A stretch of 64,000 bases of DNA from Nitrobacter sp035546855 (GTDB taxonomy: Bacteria > Pseudomonadota > Alphaproteobacteria > Rhizobiales > Xanthobacteraceae), in contig DASZVY010000082.1 in assembly GCA_035546855.1 (NCBI GenBank), positions 7,615-71,614 of the forward strand, read 5' to 3'. A program made the position numbers and the translations under genes. How positions within the stretch are numbered: the stretch's first letter is position 1; every line of letters begins with the position of its first letter. Positions 44,354-52,463 of this stretch are shown one piece after another. The notes below the pieces were generated by a model that was given only the letters and a program-made list of their open reading frames with translations, was not told the DNA's origin and searched no databases.

Positions 44354-44512
44354 ATGCGGACCCTGACCTTCGTCCTGACTTTTGCTTTCGCGATGGCCGG
44401 TCCTTCGCTGGCAGGCGATGTGGACAGTTCTGTGCCCGGCGTTGGCGCTTTTGCCTACAGCGGCGCGCCGATCGCAGCGGCTCCGCAAGCCACGCTCGTC
44501 GCGGTGCGCTGA
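44354..44512 (+). CDS. Secreted micropeptide, PGVGxFAYSG family, copy 2
   Basis: This 52-residue paralogue of the previous ORF starts MRTLTFVLTFAFAMAGPSLAG, a signal peptide. The mature peptide has VPGVGAFAYSGAPI and ends TLVAVR. GGAG lies nine bases upstream. A strong intrinsic terminator starts 16 bp after its stop, which fits a short dedicated transcript. The pair PGVG(T/A)FAYSG is identical at nine of ten positions. Confidence 0.68.
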   Translation: MRTLTFVLTFAFAMAGPSLAGDVDSSVPGVGAFAYSGAPIAAAPQATLVAVR

Positions 44513-44527
44513 CCTGCATCACCACCC

Positions 44528-44567
44528 AAATCCGTTCGCGTTTGCCCATGCGAACGGATTTTGTTTA
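44528..44567 (+). terminator. Rho-independent terminator after micropeptide copy 2
   Basis: A perfect 12-bp stem AAATCCGTTCGC / GCGAACGGATTT with a 10-nt loop is followed by TTGTTT. It begins 16 bp after the stop of the micropeptide gene. Confidence 0.85.
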
Positions 44568-44608
44568 TCGTCTTCGTGAGACGCCGTTGTTGCGCGCGGA
44601 GACAGGGA

Positions 44609-45439
44609 ATGGGCCAAATTCGCCGGGATGATCGCCTCAAGGGCAAGGTTGCCATCGTCACGGGCGCGGGCTCGCGGGGCGAGGGCATTGGCAACGGGCG
44701 CGCCATCGCGGTGGTCCTCGCGCGCCACGACGCACGCGTCGTTCTCGTCGACATGGTGGCCGACTGGGTCAAGGCGACCGCCGACATGATCGCGGCGGAG
44801 AGCGGAACGGCGGAGATCGTCGAAGGTGACGTCAGCGACGCGGCCTCGTGCCGGGCCATCGTGGCGCGCACGGTCGATGTCTTCGGCCGGCTCGACATCC
44901 TCGTCAACAATGTCGGCATCACCGGGCCGCGCGGCGATGCGGTCGAGGTGGACATCGATGCCTGGGACAGGGCGATGCGGGTCAACGTCGGCTCGATGAT
45001 GCTGATGGCGAAGCATGCGGTTCCGGAGATGGTCAAGTCGGGGGGCGGCTCGATCATCAACCTGACATCGGTCGCGGGATTGCAGGGCGGACATCCCAGC
45101 CTGCTGTATCCGACGTCCAAGGGCGCGGTCATCAGCCTGACCCGCGCGATGGCGGCGCATCACGGCCGCCAGGGCGTCCGCGTCAACTGCATCGCGCCCG
45201 GTACGGTCTATACGCCGATGGTCGCGTCACGCAGCATGACGCCGGAGATGCGCAAGGCGCGGAGCGAGCGCACGCTGCTGGGGACCGAGGGGACCGGTTG
45301 GGACATCGGATACGGCGCATTGTTTCTCGCCAGCGACGAGTCGCGCTGGATCACCGGCATCACGCTGCCGATCGACGGCGGAGCGACGGCCGGGAGCACG
45401 GCATCGCCGGTGCCGCAGAGCGAGCCGGTGAAAGGCTAA
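44609..45439 (+). CDS. SDR family oxidoreductase
   Basis: The 276-residue short-chain dehydrogenase starts at the ATG at 44609 with GGAG eight bases upstream. The NAD(P)-binding TGAGSRGEGIG has an insertion compared with the classical TGxxxGxG. NNVG follows, and the active site is Ser in NLTSV with YPTSK (Tyr-x3-Lys). The C-terminus shows ITLPIDGGATAG. The substrate is unknown. Confidence 0.9.
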   Translation: MGQIRRDDRLKGKVAIVTGAGSRGEGIGNGRAIAVVLARHDARVVLVDMVADWVKATADMIAAESGTAEIVEGDVSDAASCRAIVARTVDVFGRLDILVNNVGITGPRGDAVEVDIDAWDRAMRVNVGSMMLMAKHAVPEMVKSGGGSIINLTSVAGLQGGHPSLLYPTSKGAVISLTRAMAAHHGRQGVRVNCIAPGTVYTPMVASRSMTPEMRKARSERTLLGTEGTGWDIGYGALFLASDESRWITGITLPIDGGATAGSTASPVPQSEPVKG

Positions 45440-45491
45440 TGTCCCGAATCCGACGCTCGCACCATCTGTCAGCGCGTGCCGTCGCGAACTT

Positions 45492-45521
45492 CTGAACCAC
45501 CACGCGAGAGCGGTGGTTCAG
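45492..45521. terminator. Bidirectional hairpin between converging genes
   Basis: A perfect 10-bp stem CTGAACCACC / GGTGGTTCAG with a 10-nt loop sits between the SDR gene and the converging 45539-45811 gene. It is short of U-tracts, so termination is inferred from position. Confidence 0.55.
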
Positions 45522-45538
45522 CCTCAACGTGAACCGTT

Positions 45539-45811
45539 CTAGTGGTCGTTCGTCCGCGACACGCACTTGCGCGTCGCGACGACACCCGATGGGGAGAGCT
45601 TGGCGCCCATGACTTCCTTGATCTGCCCCACGGGACAGGTGCCGTCATCTACCAGCACGCGCTGACCGAGCCGCAGGTTGACGATATCCCGCTCCCGCGA
45701 TACCGAACTTGCAACGGCGGATGTCGTGGCAAGCGCTATCGCAGCGACGGCGATACCGCTCCACAGGGCGCTCCGCGCGGCACGCGCCGGCGTTCGGAAC
45801 ATGAGCGTCAT
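45539..45811 (-). CDS. Small secreted protein, unknown
   Basis: The 90-residue product has a signal peptide (to about residue 35) and a mature part reading RDIVNLRLGQRVLVDDGTCPVGQ with two Cys (DGTC and RKCVS), probably a disulfide. It is familiar as a conserved hypothetical protein in Bradyrhizobiaceae. Its ATG overlaps the stop of the upstream micro-gene 45808-45960 (ATGA), so translation is coupled. Confidence 0.72.
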   Translation of the reverse strand: MTLMFRTPARAARSALWSGIAVAAIALATTSAVASSVSRERDIVNLRLGQRVLVDDGTCPVGQIKEVMGAKLSPSGVVATRKCVSRTNDH

Positions 45812-45960
45812 TTGCTCTGAACCTTCAATCCGTCCTTGCCGATGTTGATCTGCACGCCATCAGGTTGTTTCTTCGCCTCGTAAAGATTGTATCCGAGGAC
45901 GGCGGCGATCACGACCAGCGCGCCGATGACGAGAAAGAGAACGTTGCGATTGATTGGCAT
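45808..45960 (-). CDS. Single-pass micro membrane protein (50 aa)
   Basis: The ORF reads MPINRNVLFLVIGALVV..., with one membrane segment (about 7-25) and the polar tail VQINIGKDGLKVQSK. It ends in a TGA shared with the ATG of the next gene. I recall the same MPINRNVLFLVIGAL form in rhizobial genomes; no function is known. Confidence 0.75.
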   Translation of the reverse strand: MPINRNVLFLVIGALVVIAAVLGYNLYEAKKQPDGVQINIGKDGLKVQSK

Positions 45961-46175
45961 GCCATCTCCGATATGGCCGCGTGGGCAGTCCGGCGTGGCG
46001 AATCCGGGATTTCCCTCACACCGCAGCCGTCCGCAGTGAATTTCTGAATCGTCACATTAGCCATGCGCCCGCGATTCTCCTAGCGCGTGAAAACGGCTGC
46101 AAAATCCCGCGAAACTATGGTTTGATCGGATGGAACTCATCCGCTCGGAAATCTAGAAAACGGATACAGGACATC

Positions 46176-47456
46176 ATGAGTCTTTCGGACACGCATCGCC
46201 GCATCCTTGACGCCGTCGACGCCGGTTTCGACGCGCAACTGGCAACGACCCGCGATTTTGTCGCCATTCCCAGCACGCGCGGCGCGGAGGGCCCGTGTCA
46301 GGACATGATCGGCGATCTCCTGCGCCAGCGCGGCTACGAGGTCGATGACTGGCATATCGTTGTCGACGACCTCAAGGATCTGCGCGGCTTCGGCCCGATC
46401 GAGCATGATTTTTCCAAAGCGCGCACGGTGGTCGGCACCTATCGTCCATCGAACAACGCCGGCAAGTCGCTCATCCTGCAGGGGCATTGCGACGTGGTGC
46501 CGGCCGGTCCGCTCGATATGTGGGAGACGCCGCCGTTTTCGCCTGTCATCAGGGACGGCCGCATGTATGGCCGCGGCGCTTGCGACATGAAGTCCGGCAC
46601 GATCGGCGCGCTGTACGCGCTCGATGCCATCAAGGCGGCGGGGCTCAAGCCTACGGGGCGCATTCATTTCCAATCCGTCATCGAGGAGGAGAGCACGGGC
46701 GTCGGAGCGCTCTCGACGTTGCAGCGCGGCTATCGGGCCGATGCCTGCTTCATCCCCGAGCCGACGGACGGCAAGATGGTGCGTTCGCAGGTCGGCGTGA
46801 TCTGGTTTCGGCTCAGGGTGCGCGGCTTCCCCGTGCATGTGTTCGAGGCCGGTTCGGGCTCCAATGCGATCACGGCGGCCTATCACCTCATTCACGCGCT
46901 CGAAAAGCTCGAGGAGGACTGGAACAAGCGTGCCGCAAGCGACAAGCACTTCAAGGCGCTCAATCATCCGATCAACTTCAACCCCGGCATCATCAAGGGC
47001 GGCGACTGGGCCTCGAGCGTGCCGGCGTGGTGCGACGTCGATTGCCGCATCGCCATCCTGCCGGGCTGGTCGGTGAAGGACGCGCAGGCGGAGATTCTCG
47101 CCTGTGTGTCGGCGGCCGCGCGCGATCACCGGTTTCTCTCCAACAATCCGCCGCAGGTGGAATGGTCGGGCTTCCTGTCCGAAGGTTATGAACTCAAGGA
47201 CTCCGCGGAGTCGGAGGCTGCGTTCGGAAAAGCCTACAACGCGGTCTATGGCGGCGCGACGCCCGATCTCGTCTTCACCGCGCTGACCGACACGCGCTTC
47301 TACGGTTTGAACTACAACATCCCGAGCCTGTGCTTCGGCGCGTCCGGCGCGGCGATGCATGGCTTCAACGAGTATGTCGATCTGGAGTCGCTGCGGAAAT
47401 CCACCAAGGCGACCGCGCTGTTCATCGCGGAATGGTGCGGGGTCGAGCCGAGCTGA
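46176..47456 (+). CDS. M20 family peptidase / ArgE-DapE type deacylase
   Basis: The ATG at 46176 with AGGA upstream gives 426 residues; the open frame 5' of it is not supported. The metal ligands are in ILQGHCDVVPAG and YGRGACDMKSG, and the catalytic Glu pair is in VIEEESTGVG. The final metal His is in GAAMHGFNEYVDLESL. It hydrolyses an N-acyl or peptide bond of a small metabolite. ArgE-like, DapE-like and peptidase roles cannot be separated from the sequence. Confidence 0.9.
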   Translation: MSLSDTHRRILDAVDAGFDAQLATTRDFVAIPSTRGAEGPCQDMIGDLLRQRGYEVDDWHIVVDDLKDLRGFGPIEHDFSKARTVVGTYRPSNNAGKSLILQGHCDVVPAGPLDMWETPPFSPVIRDGRMYGRGACDMKSGTIGALYALDAIKAAGLKPTGRIHFQSVIEEESTGVGALSTLQRGYRADACFIPEPTDGKMVRSQVGVIWFRLRVRGFPVHVFEAGSGSNAITAAYHLIHALEKLEEDWNKRAASDKHFKALNHPINFNPGIIKGGDWASSVPAWCDVDCRIAILPGWSVKDAQAEILACVSAAARDHRFLSNNPPQVEWSGFLSEGYELKDSAESEAAFGKAYNAVYGGATPDLVFTALTDTRFYGLNYNIPSLCFGASGAAMHGFNEYVDLESLRKSTKATALFIAEWCGVEPS

Positions 47457-47492
47457 TTTTTGCACGGCGTTTTTCGGGCACGAACCGCTGCC

Positions 47493-48275
47493 TCAGGTTT
47501 GCCACAACGCGGCGACGATCGCATCGAGGCCATCGGTCAGCGCGGCCGGTCCCGGTTGCAGGATCAGCGGTGACTTGATCTCGACGATGCGGCCGTTGCG
47601 CACGGCCGGAATATCGGTCCAGCCCGGCCGCCGGCGGATCCTGTCCGGCACGACCTTCTTGCCGCACCATGAGGCGAGGATGACGTCGGGCGCCGCGGTG
47701 CGAACCGCATCCGGTGCGACGATCCGGTCCTTCGCCGCCTTTTGCGTGCGCAACTCCGGAAGGATGTCGATGCCGCCGGCAATCCCGATCAGTTCGGACA
47801 CCCAGCCGATGCCGCTGATGAGAGGATCGTCCCATTCCTCGAAATAGACTTTTGGGCGCGGCGCGGGCCGTGGTGTTGCGGCGATTGCCGCCAGACGCCG
47901 CTCGTAGCATGAGGCCAGATCGTCGGCGCGCGCCGCAACGCCCACCAGCGCGCCGACCGTGCGGATCATCGCGAAAATGCCGGCGATATCGCGGTGGTTG
48001 AAGACGTGAATGGCGACACCTGTCCGGATCAATGCGGCGGCGATATCCGCCTGCATGTCGGAAAATGCCAGCACCAGGTCGGGTTCGAGCGCGAGGATTT
48101 TCGGGACATCGGCCGAGATAAAGGCAGACACCCGCGGTTTCTCCCGGCGCACCTGTGGCGGCCGCACCGCATAGCCGGACACACCGACGATGCGGTCCTG
48201 CTCGCCGAGCAGATACAGCGTTTCCACCGTCTCTTCGGTCAGGCACACGATGCGGCGGGGCGGGAAGTGGCGCAT
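47493..48275 (-). CDS. Class III periplasmic-binding protein of the BtuF/FepB fold
   Basis: The 260-residue protein has the two-lobed fold of vitamin-B12 or siderophore binding proteins: RIVCLTEETVETLYLLGEQDRIVGVS, then SADVPKILALEPDLVLAF and APDVILASWCGKKVVPD. There is no obvious signal peptide, so it may be cytosolic or its start may be upstream. Neither the permease nor the ATPase is adjacent, so the ligand is uncertain. It is divergent from the thioesterase gene, 58 bp away. Confidence 0.78.
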   Translation of the reverse strand: MRHFPPRRIVCLTEETVETLYLLGEQDRIVGVSGYAVRPPQVRREKPRVSAFISADVPKILALEPDLVLAFSDMQADIAAALIRTGVAIHVFNHRDIAGIFAMIRTVGALVGVAARADDLASCYERRLAAIAATPRPAPRPKVYFEEWDDPLISGIGWVSELIGIAGGIDILPELRTQKAAKDRIVAPDAVRTAAPDVILASWCGKKVVPDRIRRRPGWTDIPAVRNGRIVEIKSPLILQPGPAALTDGLDAIVAALWQT

Positions 48276-48333
48276 GTCGACGATATGCGGAATAATGCGC
48301 CGGTTGTCACTCGCATTGAATCAGGGAATTGCA

Positions 48334-48732
48334 ATGACGCCGCTCGAAAAAATCCACTCGATCAGGATGCCGTTCGCGGACCTCAAGGGTGTCACATTCA
48401 TCGAAGCTGATCTCGATCGCGTCGTGGCGCGCATGGTGGTGCGGCCCGATCTCTGCACCGCGGGCCACACCATCCACGGCGGCGCCGTCATGGCGTTTGC
48501 GGATTCGGTCGGCGCGGCGGCGACCGTCATCAACCTGCCGGCTGACGCCAAGGGCACCACCACAATCGAGAGCAAGACCAATTTCATCGGCGGCGCCAAG
48601 GAGGGCACGACCGTCATCGCCATCGCGACTCCCGTTCACCGGGGACGCCGGACCCAGGTCTGGCAGACCCGCCTTGAAACCGAGGAGGGGAAACTGGTGG
48701 CTGTCGTGACCCAGACCCAGATGGTGTTGTGA
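48334..48732 (+). CDS. PaaI-type hotdog thioesterase
   Basis: The 132-residue protein has the hotdog active-site block HTIHGGAVMAFADSVGAAAT, then KTNFIGGAKEGT. It probably hydrolyses small acyl-CoA substrates. The ATG at 48334 follows AGGG; an earlier ATG in the same frame is possible. The CoA substrate is unknown. Confidence 0.85.
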   Translation: MTPLEKIHSIRMPFADLKGVTFIEADLDRVVARMVVRPDLCTAGHTIHGGAVMAFADSVGAAATVINLPADAKGTTTIESKTNFIGGAKEGTTVIAIATPVHRGRRTQVWQTRLETEEGKLVAVVTQTQMVL

Positions 48733-48895
48733 ACGGTTTCAAAATGTTAATGTTTTTAACCTTTTATGACGGTGAACCGCGGCTTTGTGCCGCGATTCCG
48801 GTTTGCTTAAAGTCTTGAATTTTATGATGCGGTGCACAATATTCAGGCTCTAGGGATTCGACGCCTCCTCGAGGGATCGTACGAGGAGAATGATC

Positions 48896-49528
48896 ATGAC
48901 GACGACCGTTCCACAGACAACCGCGCCGCGGGGCACCATCCGAACCTTGACGGCACGCGAGATGCCGCTGCTTCGTGAACACCTGCTGCGGCTTGACGCC
49001 GAGAGCCGGCGCGACCGGTTTAATGGCGCGATCGACGAACGTTTCATCGAGTCCTATGCCGAACGTTGTCTCGCCGACGGCACCGTCGTCATCGCCTATG
49101 TGGAGGATGACAAGGTGGTTGCGGCGGCGGAATTGCATCAGCCCGATACGGCGCCCGACGGGTTGCCTGAGATCGCTTTCAGCGTCGAGCCTCACGTCCG
49201 CCGCAAGGGCCTCGGCAGCATCCTGTTCCGCCGTTTGATCGCCGAGGCCGAGGGCCGCGGCTACGAACGGCTGCGCATCACCACCGGCTACAGCAACGAG
49301 GCCATGCGGGCGCTCGCGCACAAGTTCGGCGCGCACCTTTCGTTCAAGCACGGCGAGACCACCGGCACGATCGACCTGAAGCCCATGACGTTTCAGCCGA
49401 CGGCCGCGCGTGCGCCCGAACGCACGATGCCCGTGGCGCCGATCGAAGCGGCCCGCACGATCGTCAACATGAATCGCGTCTGGTGGCAGTTCTTTCTGAA
49501 AATGTACGGTTTGGGGCGGGCGGCTTGA
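48896..49528 (+). CDS. GNAT family acetyltransferase
   Basis: The start ATG at 48896 is favoured because GAGGAG lies eight bases upstream; an ATG two codons earlier overlaps the ribosome site. The 210-residue product has the acetyl-CoA loop HVRRKGLGSILFRRLIAEA, matching the Q/RxxGxG/A pattern. A C-terminal extension of about 55 residues follows the domain. The acceptor substrate is unknown. Confidence 0.85.
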   Translation: MTTTVPQTTAPRGTIRTLTAREMPLLREHLLRLDAESRRDRFNGAIDERFIESYAERCLADGTVVIAYVEDDKVVAAAELHQPDTAPDGLPEIAFSVEPHVRRKGLGSILFRRLIAEAEGRGYERLRITTGYSNEAMRALAHKFGAHLSFKHGETTGTIDLKPMTFQPTAARAPERTMPVAPIEAARTIVNMNRVWWQFFLKMYGLGRAA

Positions 49529-49578
49529 TCCGGCCGCCTACCGGCAGTTGATACCGCGTTTGACGGACATCGACGTGC

Positions 49579-49878
49579 TTAGACGCGCTTGTCGTTGCCG
49601 AACCTGCGAACGACCCGGCGCTCGACCACCACCGAGCGCTGGGCGCCCTGTTCACCGGCAATCACGCGCGTCGTCGGCGCGCGTACCGCCGCGCGGGCGG
49701 CTTTCTTCACCTCGGCCTGGACGACATCGAGCGGCATGCCCATGAGTGACGCCGCGATTTCGGCCTGCGAGCCCAGGTCGTCGGTGATGCCGGCGGCTGC
49801 GAAGATGGCTTCCTCCAGCGTCGGCGGATCACGCCGGACACGCCGCGTCCCGTATTTCGTCGTCCAGTCTCCGTTCAT
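49579..49878 (-). CDS. Conserved hypothetical protein (99 aa)
   Basis: The ATG at 49878 has AGAGGCAGG upstream. The product starts MNGDWTTKYGTRRVRRDPPTLEEAIFAAAGITDDLG and ends in an Arg-rich segment RSVVVERRVVRRFGNDKRV. It is probably cytosolic, with two predicted amphipathic helices. I do not recognise a family; Bradyrhizobium copies are annotated only as hypothetical. Confidence 0.62.
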   Translation of the reverse strand: MNGDWTTKYGTRRVRRDPPTLEEAIFAAAGITDDLGSQAEIAASLMGMPLDVVQAEVKKAARAAVRAPTTRVIAGEQGAQRSVVVERRVVRRFGNDKRV

Positions 49879-49985
49879 CGCCTGCCTCTCGTGTGGTGGC
49901 GCATACCTAGTTGACGGCATGTTGCGCCGCAATAACGGAGTTGGTGTGGCAGCCATGCATTTTAAAGATCGTTGCTCGGAATTCC

Positions 49986-50678
49986 TCAAGCCGGGGACAT
50001 AGGGTCAATGAGGTTCGCAGGGGTTGAAAGGTATTGCGGCCATCGTTTCAGGGCGGCCTGCCCTGCATCGGTCAGTCCGTAAACGCCCCGCTCGACACGA
50101 TCGAACCAGCCATAGACATTGTGCAGCAGGATCTTGCCGGCGTCCGGATTGTCCGGTTTGAGGTCGCGAACCCGGCGCGGTCCCATGGACATCGCTGCCG
50201 CGCAGGACAGCGCCTGCTGCCGGTAGGCCGTCATGATCGGAATGCGGGTGCTACCGCCGGCAGCCGGGTCGCCCCGACGCCGTTGATGCTCCGACACCAG
50301 TCGCGAACGCTTCTTCAGGTTGCGGCGTGGGGTCGCGGTGGCGGGCGCCACCAGCACTTCGACGTCGCCGCGCGCGGTCACGCCAAGCATCCCGAAGCCG
50401 AGCCGGCGGCACAGGTTACGAAAGCGTGCGTCGCTTTCGCGCCCCTTGCCGCGCGCCGACATTTTCGCGGCGAGCCAGACTTCATCGCAGGCGCCCGCGC
50501 GATCGACACCCTGCAGGACCAATTCGAGGTTGAAGGCGAGTTTCAATTCGCCGACGACCACGATGGGCGGATCGTCACCGCTGAGTGCGACGAGATCGCA
50601 GCCGCCGATCTCGCCCTTGACGGTGAAGCCGAGGTTTTCGAGATGACGCTTGACCGGAAGGTATAACGAGGTTTCCAC
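49986..50678 (-). CDS. DUF2161 family PD-(D/E)XK nuclease-like protein
   Basis: The 230-residue protein shows a nuclease-like core at the N-terminus: VKRHLENLGFTVKGEIGGCDLVAL, then VVVGELKL. This gives an Asp and a Glu-x-Lys that fit the PD-(D/E)XK pattern. The C-terminal half (about 125-230) resembles a winged helix (VYGWFDRVERGVYGLTDAG). The start is a GTG at 50678. A DNA-related role is inferred, not shown. Confidence 0.72.
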   Translation of the reverse strand: METSLYLPVKRHLENLGFTVKGEIGGCDLVALSGDDPPIVVVGELKLAFNLELVLQGVDRAGACDEVWLAAKMSARGKGRESDARFRNLCRRLGFGMLGVTARGDVEVLVAPATATPRRNLKKRSRLVSEHQRRRGDPAAGGSTRIPIMTAYRQQALSCAAAMSMGPRRVRDLKPDNPDAGKILLHNVYGWFDRVERGVYGLTDAGQAALKRWPQYLSTPANLIDPMSPA

Positions 50679-50790
50679 GTCGGGTCGTTTCCAGGGGAGT
50701 CACGACGACTCACGTCCGGATTTTAGATCATCCATGCTTTCCATTGTATTCAGTTAACGCCGGTCCGCCGAAATCGGCGGCGCGACATGT

Positions 50791-51471
50791 CTATACCCGT
50801 CCGCGAACCGGCAGCAGGCCGCCGGTGACCGCACTGGCTGCGTCGCTCGCCAGAAACAGAATGACGTTCGCCAACTCGCCCGCCGTAACCCACTGGCTGA
50901 AATCAGCCTGCGGCATGTCGCGGCGATTGGCCGGTGTATCGATGGTGGAGGGCAGCACGGCGTTGACGGTGACCTTGCCTTTCAGTTCGGCGGCGAGGGC
51001 CTCGGTGAGGCGGTGGACACCCGCTTTCGAGGCCGCATATGGCCCCATGCCAGCACCAGCCGACAGGGCGCCCAGCGCGCCGATGTTGACGATCCGTCCC
51101 GCGCGCGACGTTACGAGATATGGGATCGCTGCACGGGATGTATTGACCGCGGTCATGAGGTTGATGGCATGAAGCCGCTGCCAGGTCTTCGTATCGCTGT
51201 CTGCAACGGTTTCGAACGAGAATGCGCCGGCGATGTTAATGAGCACATCGATCCCTCCGAAGTGCGCCGCCGCCGCGTCGATGGCGGTCCGCGCCTGTGC
51301 GGCGTCGGAGAGATCGACGCCGCCGATGTCGATATGGTCTGGTGCCGCAGGCCGGGTCGCCGCGGCATGGTCGATGGCGGCGACGTGGGCGCCTTGTGCG
51401 GTGGCCGTGGCCGCGACGATCCTGCCGAGCGCACCGGAGGCGCCGGTGATGACGATGATTTTTCCGTGCAT
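50791..51471 (-). CDS. SDR family oxidoreductase, copy 2
   Basis: The 226-residue short-chain dehydrogenase has TGASGALG, NIAG and the active site YAASK. The SDR C-terminus GGLLPVRG follows. GGAG lies seven bases before the ATG. The substrate is unknown. It differs from the SDR at 44609 and is not a duplicate. Confidence 0.9.
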   Translation of the reverse strand: MHGKIIVITGASGALGRIVAATATAQGAHVAAIDHAAATRPAAPDHIDIGGVDLSDAAQARTAIDAAAAHFGGIDVLINIAGAFSFETVADSDTKTWQRLHAINLMTAVNTSRAAIPYLVTSRAGRIVNIGALGALSAGAGMGPYAASKAGVHRLTEALAAELKGKVTVNAVLPSTIDTPANRRDMPQADFSQWVTAGELANVILFLASDAASAVTGGLLPVRGRV

Positions 51472-51900
51472 AAGGAGGCTCCTGGCGGAAATGGATCAAA
51501 TCATCCTGTCGCGGGAATGAACTATAACGCAATATCGAGGGGGTGCTGAGAGGCGGACAGTGAAGGGTTTTACGGTCCGGTTTCAACTGACGCTGTGGGC
51601 AGCGTGACATCCATGCACAACGGCCGGATTCTCGGCGGCGATGCATCGTTCTATCTCGGAACCTGACCATCGGCCCCGGGGACGTTGGAAAGGGCAGATT
51701 CTCAATCAGGAGAACGCCGGACCCTCGGGCGAGATCCCATTTGCGGATGCCACGACGTCAGTCAGTTCTATCGGGAGTCTGCACTCCCATAGAGCTGAAC
51801 TCGAGGCGATCGCACTTGTCGGCAAGCGCAGTGTACGATTTACCGCGGCATCGAAGCTGATGCGAAAGGCATAAAGACATGAGGACGCGTTGGTCGGCGA
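51472..51900. other. 429-bp intergenic region, no gene seen
   Basis: No open frame here has a convincing start or homology. The only structure seen is an 11-bp hairpin with a one-base bulge at about 51767-51793 (CTAT-GGGAGT / ACTCCC-ATAG). It could hold a small RNA or regulatory sites, but nothing is certain. Confidence 0.5.
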
Positions 51901-52134
51901 TCAGGCAGCCTCGCTCCAGTTCTTCTGGACGTCCGGCGCCGCCTTGTTGAGGTGGACCTGAGCATCGACGCGCTCGACCCAGCCGATGGGTACGAGATGA
52001 TGCTTGCCGTCGGGAGAATCCGTTTTCGTCAGCTTGATCTTGTCCTGCCCCTCGAGGTGATCGACGCGGCCAACCTTGCGGCCGTCGGAGGCGATGACAT
52101 CCATGTGTTCCTTGATCTGCGACGTGTTGATCAT
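51901..52134 (-). CDS. Small PRC-barrel-like protein (DUF2171 type, 77 aa)
   Basis: The product begins MINTSQIKEHMDVIASDGRKVGRVDHLEG and contains HHLVPIGWVERVDA. That beta-rich, PRC-barrel-like pattern is typical of small stress or envelope-linked proteins. AAGGAG precedes the ATG. It is widely present in rhizobia; its function is unknown. Confidence 0.76.
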   Translation of the reverse strand: MINTSQIKEHMDVIASDGRKVGRVDHLEGQDKIKLTKTDSPDGKHHLVPIGWVERVDAQVHLNKAAPDVQKNWSEAA

Positions 52135-52302
52135 GGCGACTGTCTCCTTGCCGGGAATGCGATGCGGTAACGCCTATTCGCAGCAAAGGTTCGCGTGGAA
52201 TGAGACGCCGCGTCGTGAAGGAACCTGCGGCCCTCGCAATCGTTCTTCCGGACCGACAGGCCGGGCCGTCACAGGCCCCGGCCGCCATTCGAGGTCGCGT
52301 CC

Positions 52303-52452
52303 ATGATCCGCAAGCTGAAGACAGGCGAGTATCGGCTCTATTCACGCAAGATAAACCCGAAGACGGGCCGGCGGCGAAATCTCGGCACGTTCAAAACGCG
52401 CCAAGCCGCCGAGAAGCACGAGCGCGATGTGCAGTATTTCAAGCGGCATTAG
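52303..52452 (+). CDS. Micro-protein resembling an integrase arm DNA-binding domain (49 aa)
   Basis: The ORF reads MIRKLKTGEYRLYSRKINPK, then GRRRNLGTFKTRQAAEKHER and ends QYFKRH. The pattern (Tyr-Arg, LGTFxTxxxAEKHE) resembles the N-terminal arm-binding domain of tyrosine recombinases. No catalytic part follows, and no integrase lies nearby. The same small protein occurs widely in alphaproteobacteria, from memory. Confidence 0.7.
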   Translation: MIRKLKTGEYRLYSRKINPKTGRRRNLGTFKTRQAAEKHERDVQYFKRH

Positions 52453-52463
52453 CCGGAAAATTA

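Noticed and set aside
48778..48794. CGCGGC / GCCGCG hairpin after the thioesterase gene as a terminator
   Set aside because: Six-base stem without a T-run; too weak to call.
51641..51874. 77-codon ORF in the 429-bp gap
   Set aside because: No ribosome site, no homology and no signal peptide.
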